Part shown: positions 38,780 through 48,141 of the stretch, in pieces | How positions within the stretch are numbered: the stretch's first letter is position 1 | How the letters are laid out: every line of letters begins with the position of its first letter | NCBI GenBank assembly: GCA_029260655.1 | Contig: JAJDCU010000069.1 | Location: forward strand, 1 to 64,000 | Reading direction: 5' to 3' | Length of the DNA stretch: 64,000 bases | Source: Phycisphaeraceae bacterium | GTDB taxonomy: Bacteria > Planctomycetota > Phycisphaerae > Phycisphaerales > Phycisphaeraceae | Program-made: the position numbers and the translations under genes | Notes under the pieces: model-generated | What the model was told of the DNA's origin: nothing | The model's input: only the letters and a program-made list of their open reading frames with translations | Database searches by the model: none

Positions 38780-39853
38780 TCAAGCCCGTCGGCGTCGGGT
38801 GGTCTGCAGCGCCAGCGCGCACAGGCCCAGGCCGGCCAAAGTCGTGGTCACCGGCTCGGGGATCGGCGGTTCCTTTTGTTCCTCTTGCTGGAACACGGCG
38901 ACACCCACGGGCCGACTGAAGCTTGTGCCCGTCCCGTTCAGGGAGTCCGACAGGATCGAGCGATCGCCTGTCAGGGGGTCCACCTTGTAAAGCGCATCCT
39001 CTCGCTGGTCGGCCACCAGGATCTGGCCCAGCAGGTCCAGCGCAATGCCGCGCGGCTCATTGAAGCCGGGCCCTAAGCCGGTCAGGGCATCCGACAGGAT
39101 CGAACGGTCGCCCGTCAGAGCATCGATGAGAAACAGGGATTCATCATCCCGGTCCGACACGATCAGCTTGCCCGAGGCGTCCATCACCAGCCCGAAGGGA
39201 TGGCGCAGGTCGGGGCCCAGCCCGTTAAGGGAGTCTGAGAGGATCGAACGGTCCCCCGTCACGGGATCGATGACGTACACGGCCTCTTCATCCGAATCGG
39301 TGACAATGATCTTCCCGGTGGCGGTCACAATCAGCTCTTCTCCATCACGGAGGTTGGGTCCGCTGCCGACGTTGGCGCCGAAAGGATCACCCGAAATGAT
39401 CGTGCGGTCCCCGGTCGCGGGGTCGACCTTGAACACGGCGCGCTTGCTTCTATCAACCACATAAACGCTCCCGCCATACCGCGCAAGTCCCCTTGGGTCA
39501 TTGAAGCCGACTCCACTGCCGACGTTGGTGCCTAAAGGATCACCCGAAAGAATGACACGGTTGCCCGTGAGGTGGTCGACCTCAAAGACGGCCTTGCGGA
39601 TTGAATCGGACACCAGGATGTAGCCCATGGCATCGATCGAGATGGCTCGCGGTTCGGAGAAGGTCGTCCCCAGCCCCACCAGACCGCCTGAGAACTCGGA
39701 TCGGTTCCCCGTCAGCGGGTCCACCGACACGAGCGCATCGGCATCCTTGTCAACCACCAGGATGTCACCTGCCAGCAACGCCCATGACGGGCACGGCATC
39801 GCCAGCAGCACGGTCACTACACCCAGCCATACAACAGCAGATCTTCGCTTCAT
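38780..39853 (-). CDS. PEP-CTERM protein with about six beta-propeller-like repeats
   Basis: Repeats of ILVxDxxxxAxxxVDPLTGDRSILSDSLNGLG...; C-terminus IPEPVTTTLAGLGLCALALQTTRRRRA. Confidence 0.85.
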   Translation of the reverse strand: MKRRSAVVWLGVVTVLLAMPCPSWALLAGDILVVDKDADALVSVDPLTGNRSEFSGGLVGLGTTFSEPRAISIDAMGYILVSDSIRKAVFEVDHLTGNRVILSGDPLGTNVGSGVGFNDPRGLARYGGSVYVVDRSKRAVFKVDPATGDRTIISGDPFGANVGSGPNLRDGEELIVTATGKIIVTDSDEEAVYVIDPVTGDRSILSDSLNGLGPDLRHPFGLVMDASGKLIVSDRDDESLFLIDALTGDRSILSDALTGLGPGFNEPRGIALDLLGQILVADQREDALYKVDPLTGDRSILSDSLNGTGTSFSRPVGVAVFQQEEQKEPPIPEPVTTTLAGLGLCALALQTTRRRRA

Positions 39854-40114
39854 CGAATTGTCCTCCTCAATGCGGTCGAACGACCCTAGTCAGAAATGCA
39901 CCCACCTCGGACAAACCAGCACATACCCACCTGGCGCTTCCAAGCTTATGTGGCGCGCATTATAAACATAAGCACGGTCAACACAAGGAAAAAATCTGAT
40001 TTGGCTTGACCGGTGGGTAAGGCGTGGTCCAGCACATAGGGCGGGCGTAAACTGTGCGGAGGGTCATCTTTCCCAACGGATGTCGTATCTGGTTATGAAT
40101 ACGTCTCTTGCGGC

Positions 40115-40735
40115 TTATGTAGCGCGTTTGCCCGGCCCCAGCGGGATAAGCGCGGCTGTTAGCGCGACCGCGATGAGCAGGCCGGCGAACAAGATCGGTA
40201 GCTGGGCGAGGAGCTTGGGCTGGGCGATCGCCAGGGCAAGCCACAGCGCGGTCAGGGCGTAGCGGGCGGTGACCAGCCTGCCCAGCGCAGGGGACACGGC
40301 GGTGGTTTGATCGGCATTCGTTTCAGGACTGACCAGCGCTTCGAGCATCATCATCGCGATCACGGCGAGCATCAGCGCGGTTGTCCAGCCGGTCAGTTTG
40401 TTTAATCGCTGCGCTCGGGCCTGCTGGTGTTTTGCTTGCAGCACGACCTGCCTGTCCTCTAGCCGGATGAGATGTTCGGGGATGGCGGCGTCGGTCGCGC
40501 CGATCTGCTCGAGGTCCCGGATCTGTTTATCGACCAGCGCCTGGTCCTCGGCGATCTGTAGCGCGATGTCCGAGCCCCCGACGAAGATGTTTTCATATAG
40601 CGCCGGTGCGGCTCGGCCGAGCACCCCCGGACTCAGCAGCACGCCCAGCAGGATGCCGGCCGCGAGCAGGTACAGGCTCGTGTGGTCAGGGAACGGGCTG
40701 ACGCAGTCGGCGGTGGGTCGATCGGTGGTGTTGAT
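40115..40735 (-). CDS. Hypothetical membrane protein; N-terminus uncertain
   Basis: Three or four hydrophobic segments (LYLLAAGILLGVLLSPGVLG; ALMLAVIAMMMLEALV; LLAQLPILFAGLLIAVALTAALIPLG). Start at ATC 40735 inferred from GGAGGT 5 nt upstream. Confidence 0.5.
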   Translation of the reverse strand: MNTTDRPTADCVSPFPDHTSLYLLAAGILLGVLLSPGVLGRAAPALYENIFVGGSDIALQIAEDQALVDKQIRDLEQIGATDAAIPEHLIRLEDRQVVLQAKHQQARAQRLNKLTGWTTALMLAVIAMMMLEALVSPETNADQTTAVSPALGRLVTARYALTALWLALAIAQPKLLAQLPILFAGLLIAVALTAALIPLGPGKRAT

Positions 40736-40920
40736 GGCTGACCTCCAGAAGGGCGGTGTCTTTGCCCGCGCACCATCGCACACCGGCGGGGTTATGGCAA
40801 GGGGCGAGGCGGGCGGTGAGGAGGAACCGTCTGGGTGTGCTGTGATTTGATGCCGGGCTAAACCGCAAGCGCCATCCGGCTCCGGTGTATTCTTTGAGCG
40901 TTGCGCTTGCTTGCGCGGGG

Positions 40921-41346
40921 TTACCCGAACATCTGCGGTGTGGCGGGTGCGTCTGACCACTCGCCCTTTTCGTGGTCCTCAAGCCGGACGCGCTCGAGCA
41001 CCCGGATCGTCAACTCGACGTATTGCTCGGTGTGCACGTTCAGGTGTGGATCGACGATCGAGTCGCCGCCGAGGTCTACGAACTCCTGCTCGCGGATCAG
41101 CCGGTCGATGGTCGGGCGGAACTTACTGATCGGCTGATCGTGGCACTCGGACACCAGGCGGATCAGCCCGGGCAGGACGGCGATAACCGGCGACAATTCG
41201 ACGGCGTACTCGGCCGTGTTCGGGTCCGTGCGTGCGCGCCGCGCAGGCTTCTTGCGCTTTGTGAGGGCCCGCTTGGAAAGAGCGTGCCATTCTTCTGCCA
41301 GGAACTGATGCGCTGCTTGCTCCAGGTCGAAATAGTGGGATTGCAT
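40921..41346 (-). CDS. Hypothetical protein
   Basis: ORF starting MQSHYFDLEQAAHQFLAEEWHALSKRALTKRKK; plausible composition, no recognised domain. Confidence 0.5.
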   Translation of the reverse strand: MQSHYFDLEQAAHQFLAEEWHALSKRALTKRKKPARRARTDPNTAEYAVELSPVIAVLPGLIRLVSECHDQPISKFRPTIDRLIREQEFVDLGGDSIVDPHLNVHTEQYVELTIRVLERVRLEDHEKGEWSDAPATPQMFG

Positions 41347-41559
41347 GAGATGCCTCCCAAGTCCGTTTGGGACCGGTGCGGGGTGTTGGGTCAAACCTTT
41401 CGATATCACGACCGGGCGATCGTGCCCGGAGACCCTGGTCCAGTGGGGGCACGCCAGACGGCGCTCCAATACCTCTACTTTATCGGTCCCTCCACCGCGG
41501 TCAATGGTTGGTGGAAAACATAATCACACGCATTTTGATCATTACGCGTGCGTTCATCC

Positions 41560-41633
41560 ACGGCGATATTCTCACGCTCGGGGGACTTGCCCCGTTGGGC
41601 TAACGCGCGGATCTACGAGCCGACGCTAAACGG
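41560..41633 (+). repeat. Degenerate third copy of the two-hairpin repeat
   Basis: acggcgata...acgcgcggatctacgagccgacgctaaacgg; only the right half is clearly preserved. Confidence 0.5.
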
Positions 41634-41773
41634 CAAGTCCGCACGTCGGGGGGATGGTTGATCTGCGGTGAGAACGTAGACTTCGCAGACATACGAGGAC
41701 TAATCTGGAGGCTCTCGCAGACCAGGACCGACGGCTACCCCGGGCGCATCGGACTTGCACAGATGTTTAGCGG

Positions 41774-42832
41774 TTAGGGGACCAGGAAGCTGTCGTCGGG
41801 GCTGGAGGGGGTTTCCCGGCCGGTGTAGAAGTCGACCCCGTTGATCGTCCAGATGTTGTCCGCATGTTCGGCCCCAAGCGGATCGAGGGTTGGTCGAAGT
41901 CGCCAGGACACGGTGCCGTCGGCGGTCAGGATGTTCTGGCCCAGGCCGCGGTGAGCCCGGCTGGCGGCGTCATGTGGGGCGGTGGGGTCGTAGAAGACCC
42001 GCCCGCCGCGCACGATAAACAGCGGGTTTCGGTCCGCCAGCACCGCCATCCTCGGCACATCTTCAAGCCGAATGGCACGGAGCGTGTACTGGTTCTGGTA
42101 GCTGTAGGACACCGACTGAGGGCTAAGCCAGTCGTGTTTGTCGGTGGTGAGGTGTTCGTCGTTGGCGAAGGGGTTTTCCGGGCAGGCGAGGGTCTGAGGT
42201 GTGGCGTAGCCCAAGCGGACCAGCAGGTACAGGTGGGCGGAGTTAGAGCGGGCGCCCTGGCCTGCGACCGTATCGGGCTGACCGACATCCCACCAGACCG
42301 ACCCGGGCTTGACCTGGCCCCTGGGCATCTGGCCGTTATTGGCCAGCGCGTACAACTGCATCGCCTGCCCTGCTGCGCGGAGGTGGCCGGCCCCGGTGAC
42401 CCGCAGGGCATCGGATTGCTGACGCTCCATCACCGGCATCAGCAGCGACGCGCCGATGATGAACACCGCCGCCGCCGCCAGTAACTGGTGCCAGGCGACC
42501 CCCAGGGTCCGCCTGGGTTCTGAGAGCATCTGCACCTGGCTGGTGAACCGCTGACGCTGCTGATGGGCACGGATCTGTTCTAGCGCCCGCCCGGTCAGGT
42601 CCGCCGGCGGGTCCTGGGGAGCGTCCAGATCCAGCAGCCCAAGCAGTTCACGCATCTTCTGGGCCCGCTGGGCGGTATCCGCCGGTACCGGGCCGGTGTC
42701 CGCGCCCCCGGTTCGGGTTGCCAGCACAGCGTCCAGCGCCTGGCCGTCCAGCTCACAAAGGCGGTAGATCGGCTCAGGAGCCTGGTGAGGCGTCCCAGTG
42801 GGGTCAGATTCAGGCGGGGTCGGGTCTGGCAT
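41774..42832 (-). CDS. Putative anti-sigma-like membrane protein with pseudopilin-like/H-X-DG periplasmic region
   Basis: Cytosolic N-term, TM LLAAAAVFIIGASLLMPV, then AAGQAMQLYALANNGQMPRG and HRGLGQNILTADGTVSW; directly downstream of an ECF sigma gene. Confidence 0.55.
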   Translation of the reverse strand: MPDPTPPESDPTGTPHQAPEPIYRLCELDGQALDAVLATRTGGADTGPVPADTAQRAQKMRELLGLLDLDAPQDPPADLTGRALEQIRAHQQRQRFTSQVQMLSEPRRTLGVAWHQLLAAAAVFIIGASLLMPVMERQQSDALRVTGAGHLRAAGQAMQLYALANNGQMPRGQVKPGSVWWDVGQPDTVAGQGARSNSAHLYLLVRLGYATPQTLACPENPFANDEHLTTDKHDWLSPQSVSYSYQNQYTLRAIRLEDVPRMAVLADRNPLFIVRGGRVFYDPTAPHDAASRAHRGLGQNILTADGTVSWRLRPTLDPLGAEHADNIWTINGVDFYTGRETPSSPDDSFLVP

Positions 42833-42869
42833 GGTGTCAGGGCTGGGGGTTAAGTTGTTTCCTTCGGGC

Positions 42870-43493
42870 TTAATCGTCAAGCGGTCCGGCCTGGGCCTTC
42901 CAAAGCTCGGCAAATGTGCCTACCGCCGCGTGAAGCCGGCTCTTGACCGTCCCCAGCGGGATGCTCAGGGATTCGGCGATTTCTCGGTAGGCCATCCTGT
43001 TAAAGTACGCCATTAAAAGAACTTCGCGGAGATGATCGGGTAATCCGGCTACCACCTGGCGTACGATCTGACGGGTTTCGTGTTCCTGGGCTTTCTCCTG
43101 AGGCAGGGGTAAATCCGCTTCCAACAGGTCGATAAACGCTCGGCCGCCATCCTGGCTCTGGTCCACCATGGCCGAGAGGGATGCGGCCTTCTGTCTTTTG
43201 TTCTTACGCAGGTAGTCCCGTGCTTTGTTCGCCGCAATCGTAAAAAGCCACGGTTTAAATCGCCGGGATATGTCGAATGTGCCGGCCGAGATGTGAACCT
43301 GGAGAAAGGCGTCCTGGAAAATGTCATCCGCCGCCGTGCGATTACCCACAAATCGGGCCAGGAAATGGAACAATTCCAGCCGGTACCGCTCGATCAGCAC
43401 CTCGAAAGCCTGTTCATCACCGCCACGGTGCCGCCCCAGCAACTGCTCGTCGGTCAGCTCCTCCAAGGGTTGTGTGGCGTCGGGCTCCGGCAT
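42870..43493 (-). CDS. ECF RNA polymerase sigma factor
   Basis: LIERYRLELFHFLARFVGNRTAADDIFQDAFLQVH...FKPWLFTIAANKARDYLRK...LPDHLREVLLMAYFNRMAYREIAESLSIPLGTVKSRLHAA. Confidence 0.93.
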   Translation of the reverse strand: MPEPDATQPLEELTDEQLLGRHRGGDEQAFEVLIERYRLELFHFLARFVGNRTAADDIFQDAFLQVHISAGTFDISRRFKPWLFTIAANKARDYLRKNKRQKAASLSAMVDQSQDGGRAFIDLLEADLPLPQEKAQEHETRQIVRQVVAGLPDHLREVLLMAYFNRMAYREIAESLSIPLGTVKSRLHAAVGTFAELWKAQAGPLDD

Positions 43494-43709
43494 GGGTCCA
43501 GATTGTACGACAAGCGGTGGGAAAGGTTTGCAAGCGGCCCCCGTCCCCCGGTCGTCCCCCAGCCTCCCTCAGCGTATTCTTGAGGGATATGATGTTGGGC
43601 TGAAGTTGGGTCAGGCGGTGTGGCTGGGCGGGGGCCGGATGGGATATGCCAGATAGACAAAGCCGATGAGTCTCGTCGGTGGTTGTGTGTATTTAGGAGA
43701 CGAAATCTG

Positions 43710-44312
43710 ATGAAAAAAACAATGATCGCCGTCACAGTTCTTTGTGTGGCTTCGATGCCGTTCGTGTTTGTCATCGCGGGTGAAGATGCTGGGCACGCGC
43801 AGCACGGGGCGGATAAACAGTTGCACGAACACCACGGGCAAGCAGAGGCAGAAACCAGCACAACCGGGGGAGCAGGTGCAACCCAGGGGTCAGAGACAGC
43901 GGACCCAGCCGAAGCGCTTTCGGCGGAGCTGCGCGATCTGCTGCGTCAGGAGATGACAAGCCTTGACCGTGCGATGGGCACGCTCGGCTCCGACATCGCG
44001 CAGGGCCGATGGGAGTCCGCCTCCAAGACCGCCGCCCAGGTCCGCGACAGCTTCATCCTTAAACAGGCCCTGACCCAGGAGCAGGCCCACGAGTTGCACG
44101 CCAAACTCCCCCAGGCTTTCATCGACCAGGATGTCCGGTTCCACACCCAGGCCGACAAACTGGCGGACGCAACCCACCGCCGCGACCCCGAGCTGAGCGT
44201 GTTCTATTACGCCCAGATGATGAACGCATGTGTGCAGTGCCACACGACCCAAGCCCTCAACCGCTTCCCGGGGTTCCGTCTGGATGTCCCTACTGGGGAC
44301 GGGCATGAGTAA
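43710..44312 (+). CDS. Secreted cytochrome c-like protein
   Basis: Signal peptide MKKTMIAVTVLCVASMPFVFVIAG; single CxxCH (CVQCH) near the C-terminus. Confidence 0.7.
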   Translation: MKKTMIAVTVLCVASMPFVFVIAGEDAGHAQHGADKQLHEHHGQAEAETSTTGGAGATQGSETADPAEALSAELRDLLRQEMTSLDRAMGTLGSDIAQGRWESASKTAAQVRDSFILKQALTQEQAHELHAKLPQAFIDQDVRFHTQADKLADATHRRDPELSVFYYAQMMNACVQCHTTQALNRFPGFRLDVPTGDGHE

Positions 44313-44580
44313 GGGGGCGTGTTGGCGTTGGGCATAGTTTAAGCACGGTCACTTACGGCCGAGACCGCGGCCTCCGCGCAGCGCGCCTTGCGTGTCCGGC
44401 GTGACGCCTGCGGTTGCGTGGGTTCAAGCGGTGCACCACTACTAATCCGACAGCCTGGGCCGGGCGGCGGGTGTTATGGCGGACTTGGCTGGGATCGTTC
44501 TGGCTTGGGCGGCGTAAGGCTGCTAGAGTCGAGGATTGTTACACGGCCCTTCGCCCATCAGTTAGCACCGAACACCGATC

Positions 44581-45057
44581 ATGGCACGTACCTCTGTTGA
44601 AGACGCCGGCTCGATTCCCTGCAAGATCCGTCTGCTTGGCCGGGAGATCACCGCGTGTTCGGCTCGCTTGCTCGAACCTTTGGATCTGACACCCAGCCAG
44701 TCCGAATTCCTCTACCACCTCACGCATGGCCAGACGTCCCCGTCGAAGATCGCCCGCATGATGGGGATCGATGCGTCCAACCTCTCGCGGATGATTCGGC
44801 AGTTCGAGCAGCGGGGCCTGATCAAGCGCAAGGCCGACGAAGACAACCGCACCCGTGTCGCACTGATCGCCACCGCCGCCGGCCGTGCGCTCGCCAAAGC
44901 CTCGGACCCGCACGCCTATCTGATCAGGGACACGATCAAGCAGACCCTGTCCGACTCGGAGACCAGGTCTCTGCTGCGGTCGATGCGCAAGCTTAGCGAC
45001 GCCTTGGCGGACTTGGACGCCGGGGACCTTCAAAAGCCCGCCCGCCGCCGCCGATAA
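44581..45057 (+). CDS. MarR-family transcriptional regulator
   Basis: SQSEFLYHLTHGQTSPSKIARMMGIDASNLSRMIRQFEQRGLIKRKADEDNRTRVALIATAAGRAL. Confidence 0.92.
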   Translation: MARTSVEDAGSIPCKIRLLGREITACSARLLEPLDLTPSQSEFLYHLTHGQTSPSKIARMMGIDASNLSRMIRQFEQRGLIKRKADEDNRTRVALIATAAGRALAKASDPHAYLIRDTIKQTLSDSETRSLLRSMRKLSDALADLDAGDLQKPARRRR

Positions 45058-45111
45058 CCCCCGCCGACACAGCGGACTTTTTTCCGGGCCCCTAATATTG
45101 ATGGAATAGTA

Positions 45112-45162
45112 GTTGACTATACCACTGTTGTTTTCTACAGTGTTAAGGTTGACTATACCACT
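45112..45162 (+). promoter_or_regulatory. Tandem 15-bp direct repeats forming promoter/operator-like region
   Basis: GTTGACTATACCACT at 45112-45126 and 45148-45162 (36-bp period); first has TTGACT-17-TACAGT spacing. Confidence 0.6.
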
Positions 45163-45232
45163 ATTGCGTATATCAGCATATCCGGTCGTGTGCCCGGATG
45201 CCCTCCCCCGCGATCCATTAAGGAATCTCCCC

Positions 45233-45427
45233 ATGAAGACATGTCGATCCCATCTAAGCCGGATACCGACGCCGGTTATCGCCTTTGGCCTGGTTCTGGT
45301 CGGGGCCCTGGGCGTTGGCGGCGCTGCGCAGGCGCTGCTAGCCGACACCGCCACCCAGGTCGTCACAGACGATTCGGGCTCCGAGGCCAAGCCCGGGACC
45401 AAACCCAGCTGCGTCTGCGAGAAATGA
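45233..45427 (+). CDS. Small exported peptide/protein (64 aa) with C-terminal CxC
   Basis: MKTCRSHLSRIPTPVIAFGLVLVGALGVGGAAQALLADTATQ...PSCVCEK, hydrophobic N-terminal segment; own promoter-like region and terminator. Confidence 0.55.
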   Translation: MKTCRSHLSRIPTPVIAFGLVLVGALGVGGAAQALLADTATQVVTDDSGSEAKPGTKPSCVCEK

Positions 45428-45439
45428 ACGCCACCCCCT

Positions 45440-45484
45440 GGCCCCCTGCCGGACAACGGATTTGTTCTGTGGGGGGCCGTTTTT
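45440..45484 (+). terminator. Rho-independent terminator-like hairpin
   Basis: ggccccctgccggacaa...ttgttctgtggggggccgttttt. Confidence 0.65.
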
Positions 45485-45611
45485 GATTGCGACCCGTGAT
45501 TGACCCGCCTCCGCAGCGGGTGTGGTTGATCTCAAGCAGATCATCAGACCCGCCCAGTTTGTCCCGTTCTTTTTTTGTTTCTGACACCTACCATTTTTTG
45601 GAGAACCTGTT

Positions 45612-46376
45612 ATGCAGATGAAGTTACCGAGTTTCCCGCAGCTAGCCTGCCTTCTAGTCGTCACCCTGAGTCAGCCCGTCATAGCTCAGGACACACACCA
45701 GACCCAGCCGGAAGTCCGGCAGACCCAGATCACCTTTGAGCAGGGCAAACTCATCGAGGCCGCGTTTATCAAGATCACCCCGGGGATGGAAACGCGGCTC
45801 GATGAAGAATATTTCAGCAAGGCGATGCCGCTTGCGATGTCCTACGGCATGAAGCCCCTGGGCCTGTTCAAAGTCACCCGGGTCGAGCTGGGCGAAGACG
45901 ACGCGGGTCTGTGGGGCTTCTTCGAATGGCCCAGCCTGGAAGCCAAAGAGCGGTTCGACGCCGACCCTCAGTTCGTCAAGCTCCGCGCGATCCGTGACAG
46001 CATGCTGGACTCGGTCAAGATGATCTATCTCAGCGTCGCCGAGACCACGACAACCACCATCCGTGAAGACCGCCTCTACGAGTTCTTCGGCGGCTGGATC
46101 AACCGGCACAACGGTGCGCACCTTCAGCAGTATTTCGAGATCGCCGGGCCCTGGCTCGCCAATCACGGCGTCGTCTTCCCGGTGCGGTTCAACATTGTCG
46201 GCTCGCCCGAGGAGTACCACTTCCTGCCCGACACGGTCGGCTTCGTAGAGTGGCCGAACCGCTCTGTGAAGCAGGCGTGGTTTGATTCTGATCAGTTCAA
46301 GGCCGTGGGCTACCACCGGGCACTGGCGGCGGACCGGCTCTATGCGGTCGAGTCCAAGTTTGTCTTCAAACAGTAA
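45612..46376 (+). CDS. Secreted protein with two alpha/beta-barrel (DUF1330/NIPSNAP-like) halves
   Basis: Signal peptide ending VIAQ; FFEWPSLEAKERFDADPQFVKL and FVEWPNRSVKQAWFDSDQFKAV recur. Confidence 0.5.
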   Translation: MQMKLPSFPQLACLLVVTLSQPVIAQDTHQTQPEVRQTQITFEQGKLIEAAFIKITPGMETRLDEEYFSKAMPLAMSYGMKPLGLFKVTRVELGEDDAGLWGFFEWPSLEAKERFDADPQFVKLRAIRDSMLDSVKMIYLSVAETTTTTIREDRLYEFFGGWINRHNGAHLQQYFEIAGPWLANHGVVFPVRFNIVGSPEEYHFLPDTVGFVEWPNRSVKQAWFDSDQFKAVGYHRALAADRLYAVESKFVFKQ

Positions 46377-46548
46377 CCGCCTCGATTGAATGCGGCGGGC
46401 TCGGTCGGGGAAAAAGTATGCCCCGCTCGGCACCTGGTCGTGCCCCCGCATTTTTCGGGCTTTTTGGCATGCGAGCCCGGGATGATTTTGCCCGGCGATC
46501 ACCCTTGCGTATTCGCCCCACGGTTCGGCCGCCGGTACCTTAAGGCCG

Positions 46549-48141
46549 ATGACTTTGCTGACCGCACCGATCACCGTCCGCGATCTGGAACAAGCCCTGG
46601 CCGACAGCGCCCGCGCCGGGGAGCTGGGCGCGGACCTGGTCGAGTTCCGGATCGACACCTTCACCGACGACCCCAAAGCCGTGACCGAGCTGGTTCAGCT
46701 CTCGGCGTTGCCCTGCATCATTACCTGCCGGCCGACCTGGGAGGGCGGGGCGTATGACGGGGACGAGCAGACACGGATCGCTGCATTGGAGCACGCAGGG
46801 ATGGGGGCGCGCAAGCCGGTGTATATCGACCTGGAACTGGCCGCCTATCAGAAGTCGGCGAATCTTCGGCAGAAGGTCGGGTTGGTTGTGGATGATCCGG
46901 ACCGTCCGCGCCAGGTCGACACCGGGCTGATCCTTTCAAGTCACGACTTTCAGCAAAGGCCAAGCGACCTGCTTCGGAAGATCAAGGACATGGCCGACGC
47001 CCCGCGCTGCCGGGTCATCAAGGTTGCCTGGCAGGCGCGTTCATTGCGAGACAACCTGGAGGCGTTCGAGTTGATCGGTCAGCAGGTCAAGCCGACGATC
47101 GCGCTATGTATGGGCGAGTTCGGGTTGGCTTCACGGGTGCTGGCGAAGAAGTTCGGGGCGCTGTTGACGTTCGCCTCGCTCGATGAAGATTCCGGCACCG
47201 CGCCGGGACAACCGACGCTGCGGGAGATCAAGAACCTTTATCGCTGGGACGCGGTCGACGCCCTGACCCGCGTGTTCGGGGTGATCGGGTTCCCGGTTGG
47301 GCACTCGATGAGTCCGCCGACGCACAACGCCGGGTTCGACGCGACCGACACCAACAGCGTCTACCTGCCGATGCCGATCCCGCCTGAGTACGAACACTTC
47401 AAGGCGACGGTGTCGAGTTGGCTGGCCTCGCCGGCGCTGCACTTCGGCGGCGCGAGTGTGACGATCCCACATAAAGAAAACCTGCTGAAGTTTGTGAAGG
47501 AGCAGGGCCCCCGGGGTGAAGTCGAGGAATTGGCCGAGCGGATCGGCGCGGCAAACACGCTGGCTGTGCGTGACGACGGCTCGCTGTACGCCTGCAACAC
47601 CGACTACGCCGCGGCGCTGGACGCGGTGTGTGATGGGTTATCGATTGCACGTGAAGGGCTTGAAGGCAAGCGGGTCGCTGTGATCGGCGCCGGGGGCGCG
47701 GCCCGCGCGGTCGTCGCCGGGTTTGCGCATTACGGTGCAGATGTCACGATCTACAACCGTACTGCCGATCGCGCCCAGGAATTGGCGGATCAGTTCGGCG
47801 CCAAGGCCGCGCCGCTCAACGATCTGTCGACTTGTGAGGCGGATGTCTACATTAACTGCACCCCGATCGGCATGCACCCGAACATTGACGCTTCGCCGAT
47901 CCCAGGCGACACGCTCCCCGTGGGTATTGGGCCGGGCACGGTCGTGTTCGACACGATCTACAACCCGGTCGAAACGAAGCTATTGTCTCTGGCCAAGGCG
48001 GCCGGTTGTGTGACGATCCCGGGGACGGAGATGTTTGTCCGGCAGGCGGCGGCGCAGTTTAAACTGTGGACCGGCAAGGACGCGCCGCTGGGTATTTTCA
48101 GGGACGTCCTCGCCGAACACTTGAAAGCTCATGGCGAGTGA
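46549..48141 (+). CDS. aroDE: Bifunctional type I 3-dehydroquinate dehydratase/shikimate dehydrogenase
   Basis: N-term ADLVEFRID...CIITCRPTWEGG...VIKVAW; C-term GVIGFPVGHSMSPPTHNAGF...VTIPHKENL...VIGAGGAARAVVAG...NCTPIGMHP. Confidence 0.93.
   Translation: MTLLTAPITVRDLEQALADSARAGELGADLVEFRIDTFTDDPKAVTELVQLSALPCIITCRPTWEGGAYDGDEQTRIAALEHAGMGARKPVYIDLELAAYQKSANLRQKVGLVVDDPDRPRQVDTGLILSSHDFQQRPSDLLRKIKDMADAPRCRVIKVAWQARSLRDNLEAFELIGQQVKPTIALCMGEFGLASRVLAKKFGALLTFASLDEDSGTAPGQPTLREIKNLYRWDAVDALTRVFGVIGFPVGHSMSPPTHNAGFDATDTNSVYLPMPIPPEYEHFKATVSSWLASPALHFGGASVTIPHKENLLKFVKEQGPRGEVEELAERIGAANTLAVRDDGSLYACNTDYAAALDAVCDGLSIAREGLEGKRVAVIGAGGAARAVVAGFAHYGADVTIYNRTADRAQELADQFGAKAAPLNDLSTCEADVYINCTPIGMHPNIDASPIPGDTLPVGIGPGTVVFDTIYNPVETKLLSLAKAAGCVTIPGTEMFVRQAAAQFKLWTGKDAPLGIFRDVLAEHLKAHGE

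Noticed and set aside
44380-44450. tRNA-like gggttcaagcggtgcacca string
   Set aside because: No matching acceptor stem, D-arm or anticodon arm could be assembled.
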